This document shows, piece by piece, positions 46,801 to 55,857 of a stretch of DNA of 64,000 nt; the stretch's first letter is position 1; the number at the start of each line of letters is the position of its first letter. Location: contig CAZCAC010000004.1 in NCBI GenBank assembly GCA_964496575.1, forward strand, positions 80,887-144,886. The letters run 5' to 3'. Below the pieces are notes generated by a model that saw only the letters and a list, made by a program, of their open reading frames with translations, had not been told where the DNA came from and ran no database searches. The stretch is from CAZCAC01 sp964496575. GTDB lineage: Bacteria; Planctomycetota; UBA1135; GCA-002686595. The position numbers were made by a program, and so were the translations under genes.

Positions 46801-49800
46801 CGGAGGTGATCCGGTTTCGAGGTCGATGAAACTCCAGGTCCTGAAGCGCGAGTCGCGAGCCGACGGAAGCTGGGCCGAAGTGCTCTCCTCGGAGCACGAG
46901 CTCACCTCCGACGAGGAGGACGGCACCGCCCAGCTCGCCCTGCAGATCGACGACGGCGGCTGGTACACGCTGCGGGTCGAGGGCTTCGACCGCTTCGGCA
47001 ACCCGGTGATCGCCTCGCGTGCGGTCTTCATCTCCGGCGATGAGGACCAGACGCGCCTGCGGATCCTGGTCGACGCGCAGACGACGCGAGTCGGCGAGAA
47101 GCTCGAGCTGGACGTTCACAACCGTGCCGGCGCGGGGCTTGCGCTCCTCACGCTGGAGGGCGAAGAGGTCCTCGAGTACCGGCTGCTGCGGTTGGAGAAG
47201 GGGCACAACCGCGTCGAGCTCGCCATCGGGCATGACCACTACCCCAACTTCGCCGTCGCCGCGTCGATGATGCGCGGGAACCTCTTCTACACGGCGAACT
47301 CTCAGTTCCTGGTCGAGCGGGAGCTGCGAGTCAAGATCCTGCCTTCGAAGGAGACCTACGAGCCCGGGGAGGAGGCCGTGGTCGTGCTCGAGGTCACCGA
47401 TCAGCTGGGTCGCCCCGTCTCGGCGGAGCTCGCCCTGTCGGTGGTCGACACGGCGCTCTTCGAGATGTTCCCCGAGTCGTTGCCCGCGCTGGCCGACTAC
47501 TTCCAGCCGGCGCGCCGCAGCTGGGCGCTGCTCAGCACGGCGAGCAGCTGCACCTTCTCCTACGAGGGCAGCACGCAGGAGATCTCCGCGGACATCCTCG
47601 CCGAAGCCCTGCGGCAAGAAATGCAGGGACAGTGGGCGGAGCAACGAGCTCAGACCTTAGGCGGCCTCGAGGTGCAATACGACGGCGCCGTGGAGGCGTA
47701 CTCGATCAACCTGCAGCGGGGCGCCCTGGCCGCGAATGACGACTTCTTCCTGGGTCACGCGCTCGCGCCCCAATCGCAGGGGCTCGCCGCCCACGCCCGG
47801 GCCTTCAGTACCGGTGGCATCGCCGGTGGCGCAGGCGCCGAGTTCGGCGCCGACCGGGCCCGCGTCCCGACCCTGCGGTACCGGAATTCCCTCTTCGCGG
47901 CCAACAAGGAGTCAGCCTACGGCTGGGGCGTGGAAGATCTCCCCGCGGTCGACCCCGACTCCGCCTTCTGGACCCCGGCCGTGGTCACCGACCTCGATGG
48001 TCGGGCGAGGATCGAGTTCACCGTTCCCGAGCGCAGCACGCGCTGGAAGCTCTCCTGCCGCGGTGTCGACCGCCAGACCACGGTCGGCGAGGGAGAAGGA
48101 GAGTTCGTCTCCCGCTCGGAGTTCTTCGTCGAGCTGCACGTACCGCAGTTCCTGACCGAGGGCGACCGACTGGCGGTGACGGCGAGGATCCACAACCTCT
48201 CCGGCGAGAGCGGCGAGGTCGAGCTGCGCTCCACGCTCAGCGGCGGCGGAGTCGACGGCAGCCAGAGGATCCGTGTCGAGGTCGGCGGCGAAGGTGTGGT
48301 GGAGCACACGTTCGAGCTCACCCCGGCGGTCGGCTCAGCGGGTCCCCTGAAGATCGAGGTCACCGCCGCCGGCGATCTCGGTCGCAACCGCTACAGCGCC
48401 GAGGTCACGGAGGAGCTCTCGATCCGCCCCTGGGGAATCGAGTACGCCGACTCCGCCAGCGGCGTGCTGACGGCCGAGGTCGAGACCGAGCTCGAGCTTC
48501 CAGTGAGCGGTGACTACACCGATCGCAGTCTCGAGATTCACGTGGGGCCCGGCGTCGATCGCGTGCTGGTCGACGCCGTGCTGGGCACGATGCCGTGGCC
48601 GCGACGGGAAATTCACGGCGAGTTCAACGCCGACGTGGCCAGCGACCTCCTCGGCGCCTGCGCCGTGCTCGAGCTGTTCACCGCGACCGGGCGTGAAGAG
48701 AGCCCCGAGCGGGCCGATGTTCGGCGTCGCGCAGCGGGGCTCGTCGCGCGGCTGGTCGCCACCCAGACCGGTGACGGCGGCTGGGCGTGGGGAGCCCGCA
48801 CGGGCCAGGCGCACGCCGAGACCAGCTGCCGGAGTTTGATCGCCTTGCAGCGAGCGCGTGAGCTGGGACTGGTCGTGCCTCCGTCTACTACGGAACGCGC
48901 GAGCCAGTACCTCGCCGGGGTGTTCCGCCAGATCTCCCGGCCGCAGGACGAGCTCAAGGCGATGATCGTCTACGCGCTCGCCTGTGCCGGCACGGATGAC
49001 TTCAGCACCGCCAACCGGCTCCACCGCCTGCGCCAGGACCTCTCCCCCGCCGCCCTCGCCTACCTCACGCGCGCCCTGGCGCGGATGGGGCGGACGCCGA
49101 TGGCACTGGAAGTCGCCGAGGTGCTCGAGGCGCGAGTGACCGAGAACGGCACGGAGAAGCGCTGCGAATGGCCGGTGCGGGGAAACGCGCACTGGAACCG
49201 CTCGGAGCTCGGCATGACCGCCCTGGCGCTCCTGGCGCTGATCGACGGCAAGCCGGAGTCGGCGTGGATCGCTCCCGCGGTGGAAACGCTCCTGGAAAGC
49301 GCTCCGTGGTTCCCGAGCCGAACTCGAGGTGTGGTGGTCGCCGCGCTGGCGAGCGCGCGCGGGAAGTGGGAAGCCGCCAGCGAGAAGATGAAGCTCGCGG
49401 TCTCCCTCGACGGGCGACACGCCGGCACCTTCGACCTCTCCGCTTCCGATCGCGGGCGCACGCTGCGCTTCCCGCTGCCCGACGGCACCAACCGGCCGGT
49501 TGCGCTCACCCTGACCCTAGAGGGGCAGGGGAAGCCGCACTGGGCGGCGGTACTGCGGGGCTTCTCGCGAAAGGTCGAGTCGCGCAAGGAGCGGGAATTC
49601 TACGTGCGCAAGACGGAGTTCCTCGCCGCAGCTCCCGTCTACCGCGGCAAGTCGATTCCCACCGGGTTCGGCGTGACGCGGCGGATCTCCTATCGCGATC
49701 GCTGGAAGAACCACGTCGAGCACATCGGTCGCGGGCGTCTGTTCCAGGGCTACGTGGAGTTCGCCTACGACTCCAGTTTGCCGCCCGAGGAAGACCCCGG

Positions 49801-51841
49801 CGATTACCTGGTGGTCGACGTTCCGTTGCCCGCGGGAACACAACTGCTGGAGGGCAGCGTGACGGGGAACCACCGGTCCTACGAGGTGTATCCCGGTCGC
49901 CTGCTGATCCAGGTCGGTCAGCTGCGCGGCGGAGGTTCGATCTCCTACACGCTGATCGGGTCCGACGTCGGCGAGTTCGAGAACCTCCCGGTGATCCTGC
50001 GCAGCGCATACCAGCCGGGTCGCTTCGCCGTCGGCACCCCGAGGGCACTGACCGTGCTCGACCGCGACCGGACCAGTCCCGACAGCTATCGCCCGACACC
50101 CGATGAGCTCTTCCACCTGGGTCGCGCGCAGTACAACGATCGTGACTACGCGGAAGCGCGCGGGCGTCTCGGCCAGCTGTACGACCGGTGGAGTGATCAG
50201 CTGCACGAGAAAACGCTGCGGGAGACCGCGGAGATGATGCTCTTCATGGGCATCGAGGAGGGGAATTCGGCCTCGATCGTGCGCTTCTTCGAGGTGCTCA
50301 AGGAGAAGAACCCCGACCTCTACGTGCCTTTCGACAAGGTGCTGGCGATCGGGCGCGCCTACCGCGAGCTGGGTGAGTTCGAGCGGGCGCTCTTGATCTT
50401 CAAGGCGACGATCGACGAGACCTTCGGCAAGGATCTCAAGGTCGCCGGTGCTCTCGACGAGCAGCAGGAGTTCGCCGGCAGCGTCGACACGCTGGAACGG
50501 TTGTGGTTGGAGTACCCCGACTCACCGGTGGTGCTGGCGACCTACCTGGCTCTGGCGGACAAGCTGCTGACCAAGGCGCCGAACGCTCACCTCGACGAGA
50601 GCCTGCAGCGGGAGAAGCGCGATCGCCTCTACCTGTCGAAGCAGGGCGTCCTCGCGCTGGAGCGCTTCCTCACCTTCTACCCCGAGGATCCGCTCGCTCC
50701 CGACGCCGGACTGAACCTGGTCAGCGCGCACCTGTCGATGGAGAACTACGAGCAGGTCCGCGCGCTCGGCGCTCGGATGGCGAAGCTCTACACCAAACCG
50801 CAGTACGCCGACGCGTTCGAGTACTCGCGCGCGGTCGCCGAGTGGTACCTGGGCCTGGATACCGACGCTGAGGAGCTGCTCGGGCGAATCTCCGAGTCGA
50901 CCTACACCGACGATGAGGGAATCACCCGCCGCTCCGCCAACCGCGAGCTGGCGCTCTACATCCTGGCCCAGATCCACCACGCCCGGCGCGAGTTCGAGAA
51001 GGCGGCGGGGTACTACGAGAAGGTCGCCGAGATCTTCTCCGACGCGCGGGAAGTCCTGGAGGAGTTTCGCGAGAAGCGGATCTCGCTGCCGGAGGTGACC
51101 ACCTCGCGAGTCGGCGAGAAGGCGAAGCTGGAGCTCTCCCACCGCAATCTCACCTCGGCGGAGATCCTGGTGTACCCCGTCGATCTGCTCACGTTGTACC
51201 TGCGCGAGAAGAACCTCTCCCGGATCACCCAGGTGAACCTGGCGGGGATCTCGCCGACGCTGCGGCGGACCTTCGAGCTGGAGATCGATGCCGACTCGCG
51301 TTCACAGGAGACGGAAGTGGAGCTGGAGCTCACCGAGGCGGGCGCCTACCTGGTGATCTGTCGCGGCGACGAGCTGCACACCTCCGGGCTGGTGCTGGTC
51401 ACCGACGTCGAGCTCGAGGTCACCGAGGATCCCCTCTCCGGCCGCCTGCGCGTCACCGCGCTCGACCAGGAGAATGGGCACTATCTGCGCGACGTCGACG
51501 TCCGCGTGGTCGGGTCGGGGAGCGGAGAGGTCCAGCAGGGCAAGACCGATCCCCGCGGCCTGTTCATCGCCGACGGCGTCGGCGGCGTGGCGACGGTAAT
51601 CGCGCTCCACGGGGACGGGCAGTACGCCTTCCACCGCGGCGAGACCCACCTCGGCGCGCAACAGGAAGTGCAGCTCCGCCAGCAGCAGCTCGGCGATCCG
51701 GGCCAGGCCCCGCTCGACTCGCGCGCGTACTTCAAGAACGTGATCGACTTCAACGCCTCGAACATCCAGCTGCGCGACAAGTCTTTCAACGACGAGATCC
51801 AGCAGTCCCGGAAGGGGGTGCAGGTCAAGCAGGTGAAGTGA
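43820..51841 (+). CDS. Giant TPR / alpha-2-macroglobulin family protein without thioester motif
   Basis: 2673 residues. Signal peptide about 1-27. TPR-like helical repeats run from about 45 to 560. A series of beta-sandwich macroglobulin (MG) domains fills about 570-1300, including the bacterial macroglobulin stretch YTDRTAYKPGQMVHWRAILR. The A2M domain core lies near 1372-1460 (FWTPAVVTDLDGRARIEFTV). The helical thioester-region fold is at about 1590-1900 (GDGGWAWG.), a MG10-like region near 2000, a second TPR array at about 2090-2430 and a final beta domain. The GCxEQ thioester expected where MPWPRREIHGEFN occurs is absent, so covalent trapping is unlikely. Bacterial relatives inhibit proteases or protect the envelope. 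It is divergent from two metalloprotease genes. Confidence 0.88.
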   Translation: MLRSATALFHLLSAALLTLALSTAASAEGEARAELDAVPAPVREAMMAGQYGAAVTALDRLVAEEPEATDFWTWLRGLALTHDGKLEEAAALFEGFGREFPRSRWRSKARFELADVLRRLRRFEEAEAIYEAAVGELRAEGRQRELARIYLDFADALSIEPEEPRPEQKIDYARALMLYARTLDLDLPRDLRDYAMYRQAVCTKELNDWDGAIARYTEYLAEFDPDREGATLHHGEPGERVFEARFALGSCRSAKGDLAGARRDFEDLIGAIAAHLGSERKDPEQRAELTRLAGDAAFAGASTWMHGAASEVTLGIAALRRFLDDYPDHEKISAAAFEIGAAYQRIGRFEDALTAYDAFLARGIPETDDEEVREEATRLARRALFSKGEIFAAQKRYDEAIGTFTEYTARHTTGPDWAAAQRGILEAEYAKGVSFRTDGEWARAREVWTRFLEAHPLDGRAAQILFDIGILHYEEAKAAEEEDDERARPSSGRYRDAIAQWHKLPAKYPGTNEASMALYHVGTTLENDLGDLEAAIEAYRACNFGSYQPAAQSRLAVMTVPALAVRTERTWRSNEAATVLAQVRNVEELEVAIYELDLEAYFRKHLTHRSIEALDLDLIAPDQTLTVEVNDYREYAPIEQQVKLPVEGPGVWAVAMTADDKRATTLVIRSDIDVIVKSSRAEVFVFAEEMTTERAAEGVTVLIGLPATQVGAAPVFHEVVTDASGIARLSFPELKTDPQLRILATREGHFASNGISLDGLGLAAELEPRGFVYTDRTAYKPGQMVHWRAILRQVEDGQFTFERGMPYQYEAVDPHGRTFARGQVELGKFGTVHGDLYLDEYALLGTYVVNLRDTDGRVFSGNFQVQQYQLQRIELTIDFDEEVYYRGETVEAELAAAYYYGEPVAGSPIHYSLPDGRSGQLRTDHEGKAKVTFETRDMPQEGLLSFQATLTEEHVSTQGHVYLALRGYSAELHVDRELYLAGDRFNVELTTRAPGGDPVSRSMKLQVLKRESRADGSWAEVLSSEHELTSDEEDGTAQLALQIDDGGWYTLRVEGFDRFGNPVIASRAVFISGDEDQTRLRILVDAQTTRVGEKLELDVHNRAGAGLALLTLEGEEVLEYRLLRLEKGHNRVELAIGHDHYPNFAVAASMMRGNLFYTANSQFLVERELRVKILPSKETYEPGEEAVVVLEVTDQLGRPVSAELALSVVDTALFEMFPESLPALADYFQPARRSWALLSTASSCTFSYEGSTQEISADILAEALRQEMQGQWAEQRAQTLGGLEVQYDGAVEAYSINLQRGALAANDDFFLGHALAPQSQGLAAHARAFSTGGIAGGAGAEFGADRARVPTLRYRNSLFAANKESAYGWGVEDLPAVDPDSAFWTPAVVTDLDGRARIEFTVPERSTRWKLSCRGVDRQTTVGEGEGEFVSRSEFFVELHVPQFLTEGDRLAVTARIHNLSGESGEVELRSTLSGGGVDGSQRIRVEVGGEGVVEHTFELTPAVGSAGPLKIEVTAAGDLGRNRYSAEVTEELSIRPWGIEYADSASGVLTAEVETELELPVSGDYTDRSLEIHVGPGVDRVLVDAVLGTMPWPRREIHGEFNADVASDLLGACAVLELFTATGREESPERADVRRRAAGLVARLVATQTGDGGWAWGARTGQAHAETSCRSLIALQRARELGLVVPPSTTERASQYLAGVFRQISRPQDELKAMIVYALACAGTDDFSTANRLHRLRQDLSPAALAYLTRALARMGRTPMALEVAEVLEARVTENGTEKRCEWPVRGNAHWNRSELGMTALALLALIDGKPESAWIAPAVETLLESAPWFPSRTRGVVVAALASARGKWEAASEKMKLAVSLDGRHAGTFDLSASDRGRTLRFPLPDGTNRPVALTLTLEGQGKPHWAAVLRGFSRKVESRKEREFYVRKTEFLAAAPVYRGKSIPTGFGVTRRISYRDRWKNHVEHIGRGRLFQGYVEFAYDSSLPPEEDPGDYLVVDVPLPAGTQLLEGSVTGNHRSYEVYPGRLLIQVGQLRGGGSISYTLIGSDVGEFENLPVILRSAYQPGRFAVGTPRALTVLDRDRTSPDSYRPTPDELFHLGRAQYNDRDYAEARGRLGQLYDRWSDQLHEKTLRETAEMMLFMGIEEGNSASIVRFFEVLKEKNPDLYVPFDKVLAIGRAYRELGEFERALLIFKATIDETFGKDLKVAGALDEQQEFAGSVDTLERLWLEYPDSPVVLATYLALADKLLTKAPNAHLDESLQREKRDRLYLSKQGVLALERFLTFYPEDPLAPDAGLNLVSAHLSMENYEQVRALGARMAKLYTKPQYADAFEYSRAVAEWYLGLDTDAEELLGRISESTYTDDEGITRRSANRELALYILAQIHHARREFEKAAGYYEKVAEIFSDAREVLEEFREKRISLPEVTTSRVGEKAKLELSHRNLTSAEILVYPVDLLTLYLREKNLSRITQVNLAGISPTLRRTFELEIDADSRSQETEVELELTEAGAYLVICRGDELHTSGLVLVTDVELEVTEDPLSGRLRVTALDQENGHYLRDVDVRVVGSGSGEVQQGKTDPRGLFIADGVGGVATVIALHGDGQYAFHRGETHLGAQQEVQLRQQQLGDPGQAPLDSRAYFKNVIDFNASNIQLRDKSFNDEIQQSRKGVQVKQVK

Positions 51842-51860
51842 TCGTAGCGGCGAGGGGCAG

Positions 51861-51895
51861 TGGGCAGATCCGGAGCTGGATTCCGGATCTGCCCA
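51861..51895 (+). terminator. Perfect hairpin after the macroglobulin gene
   Basis: A 14-bp perfect inverted repeat, TGGGCAGATCCGGA at 51861-51874 and its complement at 51882-51895, separated by a seven-base loop, begins 20 bases after the stop. There is no T-tract, so it is either a strong non-canonical terminator or an mRNA 3'-end stabiliser. Confidence 0.65.
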
Positions 51896-52096
51896 GCCGA
51901 CCTCAACTCGTTTGCCTTGGGCCGGTTAGGTTCGGTCCGGTGCTCCTCCGCCCGGGGGTCGTGTTCTCGGTGGCGTTCGGCGAGGCCGGTGCACGAGACG
52001 CGTAGTTCGTTTCGATTGGGGGGCACTCGAGCTCTGGGGCGGTATCCTCCTCCCGCACATGGCCGCTAGCGAGAACCGAGGAGCCCGGCGAGAGAG

Positions 52097-53284
52097 ATGG
52101 ATCAGGCCGGCAGAATAGACCTCGAGCCCCGGGGCGCCCCGGGCGTGGGCTGGGTCGCCTGGCTGCTCATCGCGGGCTACGTGATCTTCGCGGTGGTCAG
52201 CGCGACCGGGAATCGAGTGTGGGACTGGGACGTCCTCGCCTACACCGGTTGCGTCGAGGAGCTGCGCGGCGGCACGCCCGAGGAGGTGCACGAGGCGGTG
52301 TACGCCCAGCTCGAGGTGTACGCGCCCCCGGAGGCGAACGAGGATCTCCGCTCCCGCAACGAGTACCGGGCGAGGCTCGCGTCCGATCCCGAGGCCTTCG
52401 CGGCGCAGCTCCCCTTCTACCGCGGTCGCGTCCTCCCCATCGCTCTGCTCGCCGGGCTCGATCGGCTCGGGGTCTCACCGATGCAAGGTGCCTTCGGGCT
52501 CTCGCTCCTGTCCGGGCTAGTCATCGCTCTCGTCTTTCTCCTCTGGGTGTCGAGGTACGTCGCCTTCTCCCCCTTCGTCGCCGCCAGCGCCGTGTGGCTC
52601 CTGCTCTGTGATTGGAAGACCACGCTCGCGATGGCCACTCCGGACGCCCTTGCCGCCGCCCTGATCGTCGCCGGAGCCTTTCTCCTCCTGGAGACTCGCT
52701 ACCTCTTCACCGCGCTGATTCTCCTCGGTCTCTCCCTGGCGACTCGCGCCGACCACGTGCTCTTCGTCGCTCCGCTCCTCGTCTTGCGGTACTTCCAGCC
52801 GCCGAGTGGTCGGACTCTCTCGAAACGCGTGCTGGTGACGACGCTGATCCTCTACGCCGGCGTGGTGTTCCTCTGCACCAAGGGCCGCGACACCTACGAG
52901 TGGTGGACCGTCTTCCACCACACCTTCGTGGAGTACATGGTCGATCCGGTGGCCCAGACGCCGGAGAGGGACCTCGGCTTCTGGTTCCAGCGAACGATGA
53001 GCTCGCTGCCGATGTTCAAGGCGTGGGAGCCGCTCCTCACCACGCTGGTGGCGCTCGCGGCGATCGGGATCGGCTTCTGGAGAGATCGCTGGCGGAGCCG
53101 GGGCGCGGGCCTCGCCGCGGCGGCGCTGCTCGGGGTCGGCGTGCACTTCGTCGTCTTCCCGGCACTGTGGCCGCGCCTTTTCCTGGCGCACTGGACGCTG
53201 ATCGGGATCGCCTTCCTGCTCGCGAGCCGGGAGCGATTCAGCCCGGGTCAGTCGTCCGAGCCCCCGGCCAGCAGCCCTCGATAG
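52097..53284 (+). CDS. Polytopic membrane protein, possibly GT-C-like
   Basis: 395 residues with about nine hydrophobic segments. The first extracytoplasmic stretch contains the acidic motif WDWDVLAYTG, resembling the Asp-containing first loop of GT-C glycosyltransferases and related membrane enzymes. A long loop follows (about residues 45-115) and the remaining segments are tightly packed (DHVLFVAPLLVLRYF, ending near LFLAHWTLIGIAFLLASRE). No known family was recognised beyond this resemblance, so enzymatic function is uncertain. Its 3' end overlaps the convergent kinase gene by 37 bases (53248-53284), with both frames intact. Confidence 0.7.
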   Translation: MDQAGRIDLEPRGAPGVGWVAWLLIAGYVIFAVVSATGNRVWDWDVLAYTGCVEELRGGTPEEVHEAVYAQLEVYAPPEANEDLRSRNEYRARLASDPEAFAAQLPFYRGRVLPIALLAGLDRLGVSPMQGAFGLSLLSGLVIALVFLLWVSRYVAFSPFVAASAVWLLLCDWKTTLAMATPDALAAALIVAGAFLLLETRYLFTALILLGLSLATRADHVLFVAPLLVLRYFQPPSGRTLSKRVLVTTLILYAGVVFLCTKGRDTYEWWTVFHHTFVEYMVDPVAQTPERDLGFWFQRTMSSLPMFKAWEPLLTTLVALAAIGIGFWRDRWRSRGAGLAAAALLGVGVHFVVFPALWPRLFLAHWTLIGIAFLLASRERFSPGQSSEPPASSPR

Positions 53285-55839
53285 CGATCCGCCTCCTCCG
53301 GTCTCCCGGTGCGGTCGTACACTCCGACCAGCGCCTCGATGGCGATCCGAGTCCTCTGGTGAGTCGGGCCCAACTCGGCTTCCAGCGCCTCGAAGGCCTC
53401 GAGAAAGAGCTCTTCCGCTTCGTCGAGGCGGTCGATCTGGAGCAGGCAAAAGCCGCGGTACAGCCGGGCCTGAGCGAGAAAGCTCTCGCGGTCGGGGTGC
53501 GAGTCAGGGCAAACGCTCAGCACGCTCTTGAACACGGTGGCCGCCGAGTCGAATTGATGGCCCGCCTGCAGCACGCAACTGATGCCGAGCAACGTAGCGA
53601 TGGCGTCCGGGTGTCCGGCTCCGTGGTGCTCCTCCAGCGCAGCGTGCGCCCCTTCCAGGACCTCCAGAGCCTCGTCCAGTCGGCCGAGCTGCCAGAGCGC
53701 CCCCCCGAGGGTCCGTTCGACGCGCAAGTGCTCGAAGTCGTGTGGCGGGTGTACGTCCCGGCCGAAGCGGACCGCCTCCTGGAGGATCCCACACGCTTCC
53801 TCGACCTCGTCGCTCTCCAGGAGGCACAGGCCGAGCGCATTCAGGGAGCGGCAGGTCACCCAGCTCTCATCGCCGAAGATGCGCCGCCGCGCTTCGAGGG
53901 TGTGGCGCAGGATCTCCTCGGCCTCGTCGAGTCGGCCGAGGTAGAACCAGGTCTGACCGAGGATGTTCGCCGTGGTGAGGGTCGTCGAATGCTCGGGTCC
54001 CTTGTGCTGCTCGCGCCACTCGAAGACTTCGCGCAGGATCGGCTCGGCTTTCTCCGGGTGTCCCTGGGTGAGCAGGCACCCTCCGAGGTTCTGGAGGGAG
54101 GCGATCAGCGCCTCGCGATCAACCGGCTCCCCTTCTCGGTCGAGCTCGATCACCTGGCGGAAGAGCTCCTCGGCCTCTTCCAGCCGACCCTGGTTCTCGC
54201 GGAAGTGCGCCAGGGCAGACACCGCGTTCTGCGTATGGTCGTGCCCGGCACCCAGCTGCTCGCGCAGGAGCTCGACCTCCTCCACCAGCAGCCTCTCCGC
54301 CTCCTCGACCGGCCGCGTCGCCGCCATCGCCGTGGCCCGACCGAGCCCGGCTTCCAGCGTCACTGGATCGTGCTCACCGCGCTGCTCGCGAAACAGCTCC
54401 CAGGCCGCGGAGTAATGCGCCTCCGCCTGGTGATGCAGCTTCAGCCCGGCATAAGAATCAGCGACGGTCATCTCCAGCTCGGCGCGCAACTCGGGCTGAT
54501 CCTGGTACTCGCCCGCGAGATCGCGGCCGGCGCTGTCGAGAAGCTCGGCGACGGTGACCGTGCGACCCTCCGCGTAGGGGTTGGCCATCGCGATCATCCG
54601 CACCTGGAAGTCGCGCACCTCCCGGAGGGAGTTCCTCTCCCGGATCGCGTTGTCGCGGTCGGTGGCCGAGCGGTGCCAGAAGACGCCTGAGACGACGGTG
54701 GCGACGACGAGGCTCAGGAAGACCACGGCCGCGGTGGTGATCCCCAGGCGATGGCGGCGAAAACGCTTGCGCAGGACGTACCAACCGCTGTCGGAGCGGG
54801 CCAGCACCGGGTCGCCGCGCAGGTGACTCTCCACGTCGGTACGGAGCTCGGCGACCGACTGGTAACGATCGCGGGGCCGCTTCTCCAGCGCCTTGGCGAC
54901 GATCGCGTCGAGCTCCACGTCGAGCCCCGGGTCGATGGAGGAGGGACGCGTCGGCTCGCCCTGCAGGATCTTCAGGGCGACATTCACCAGCGCTCCGGTC
55001 GTGTCGTAGGGCAGATCGCCGGTGAGGATCTGGAAGAGGATGACGCCCAGTCCGTAGACGTCGCTCCGCACGTCCACGCCGCCCGATTCCTCCTGGAGCT
55101 GCTCGGGCGAAGCGTACGCGAGCGTGCCGACGAACATTCCCGGTATCGTCTCCAGCGAGCCATCCGCGGCACTGACCTCGAGCGGCTTGGCCAGACCGAA
55201 GTCGACGACTCGCGGTTGCCCGTCCCGGTCGACCAGAATGTTCCCCGGCTTCAGGTCGCGGTGGAGGATACCTCGCTGGTGTGCGTGGTGGACGGCAGCG
55301 CAGATCGACGAGAACAACCGCAGTCGTTCGTCGACGGTCAGTGAGTGTTCGGCGAGGTGTTCGTGGAGCGGCGCCCCATCGACGAGCTCCATGGCGAAGA
55401 ACAGCTCACCCGTCTCGGTCCTGCCGCTGTCGAAGATGGTTACGATGTTCGGGTGATCGAGGCTGGCGGAGAGATCGATCTCCCGCTCGAAGCGTCGTCG
55501 CTGCTGTGCGGTGGCGAAGGCGCCCTGGTGCAGCAGCTTGACCGCTACCAGCCGGTTGGTCGACTCCTGGTGCGCGGCGAACACCGCCCCCTGCCCGCCG
55601 CGATGCACCTCCCGCTCCAGCCGGTAGCCGGGAATTCGCGCGTCGACGGCGCTGCCGGGAGAGGTGCCGGCCCAGGCGCGCTGCCAGTCGGACTGGAACA
55701 GCTCGTTGGAACGCACTTCCTCGACCAGGCTCGCGCACTCGGGACAGCGCTCCAGGTGTGTGGCGAGGCTCTCCGCGGCAGCGTCGTCGATCTCGCCGCG
55801 GACGAAGCGCTCGATCTCTTCCAGGTCGGGACAGGTCAT
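53248..55839 (-). CDS. Membrane Ser/Thr protein kinase with N-terminal anti-sigma-like zinc finger and C-terminal TPRs
   Basis: 863 residues. The first 40 carry C3, H28, C32 and C35 (THLERCPEC), the H-x3-C-x2-C zinc-finger signature of anti-sigma factors. The kinase domain (about 72-340) has the glycine loop HRGGQGAVF, K101 in VAVK, catalytic HRDLKPGN (D195), DFG at 213-215 and ASPEQ for the activation-loop end. A membrane segment follows near 375-398, then about 450 residues of TPRs (RLDEAEEILRHTLEARRRIF and similar). The gene lies 18 bases after the ECF sigma gene. Inferred: the zinc finger holds or contacts the partner sigma factor, and extracytoplasmic TPRs sense a signal. All catalytic residues are present. 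Confidence 0.93.
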   Translation of the reverse strand: MTCPDLEEIERFVRGEIDDAAAESLATHLERCPECASLVEEVRSNELFQSDWQRAWAGTSPGSAVDARIPGYRLEREVHRGGQGAVFAAHQESTNRLVAVKLLHQGAFATAQQRRRFEREIDLSASLDHPNIVTIFDSGRTETGELFFAMELVDGAPLHEHLAEHSLTVDERLRLFSSICAAVHHAHQRGILHRDLKPGNILVDRDGQPRVVDFGLAKPLEVSAADGSLETIPGMFVGTLAYASPEQLQEESGGVDVRSDVYGLGVILFQILTGDLPYDTTGALVNVALKILQGEPTRPSSIDPGLDVELDAIVAKALEKRPRDRYQSVAELRTDVESHLRGDPVLARSDSGWYVLRKRFRRHRLGITTAAVVFLSLVVATVVSGVFWHRSATDRDNAIRERNSLREVRDFQVRMIAMANPYAEGRTVTVAELLDSAGRDLAGEYQDQPELRAELEMTVADSYAGLKLHHQAEAHYSAAWELFREQRGEHDPVTLEAGLGRATAMAATRPVEEAERLLVEEVELLREQLGAGHDHTQNAVSALAHFRENQGRLEEAEELFRQVIELDREGEPVDREALIASLQNLGGCLLTQGHPEKAEPILREVFEWREQHKGPEHSTTLTTANILGQTWFYLGRLDEAEEILRHTLEARRRIFGDESWVTCRSLNALGLCLLESDEVEEACGILQEAVRFGRDVHPPHDFEHLRVERTLGGALWQLGRLDEALEVLEGAHAALEEHHGAGHPDAIATLLGISCVLQAGHQFDSAATVFKSVLSVCPDSHPDRESFLAQARLYRGFCLLQIDRLDEAEELFLEAFEALEAELGPTHQRTRIAIEALVGVYDRTGRPEEADRYRGLLAGGSDD

Positions 55840-55857
55840 CGGGTTTCTCGGGGAGCT

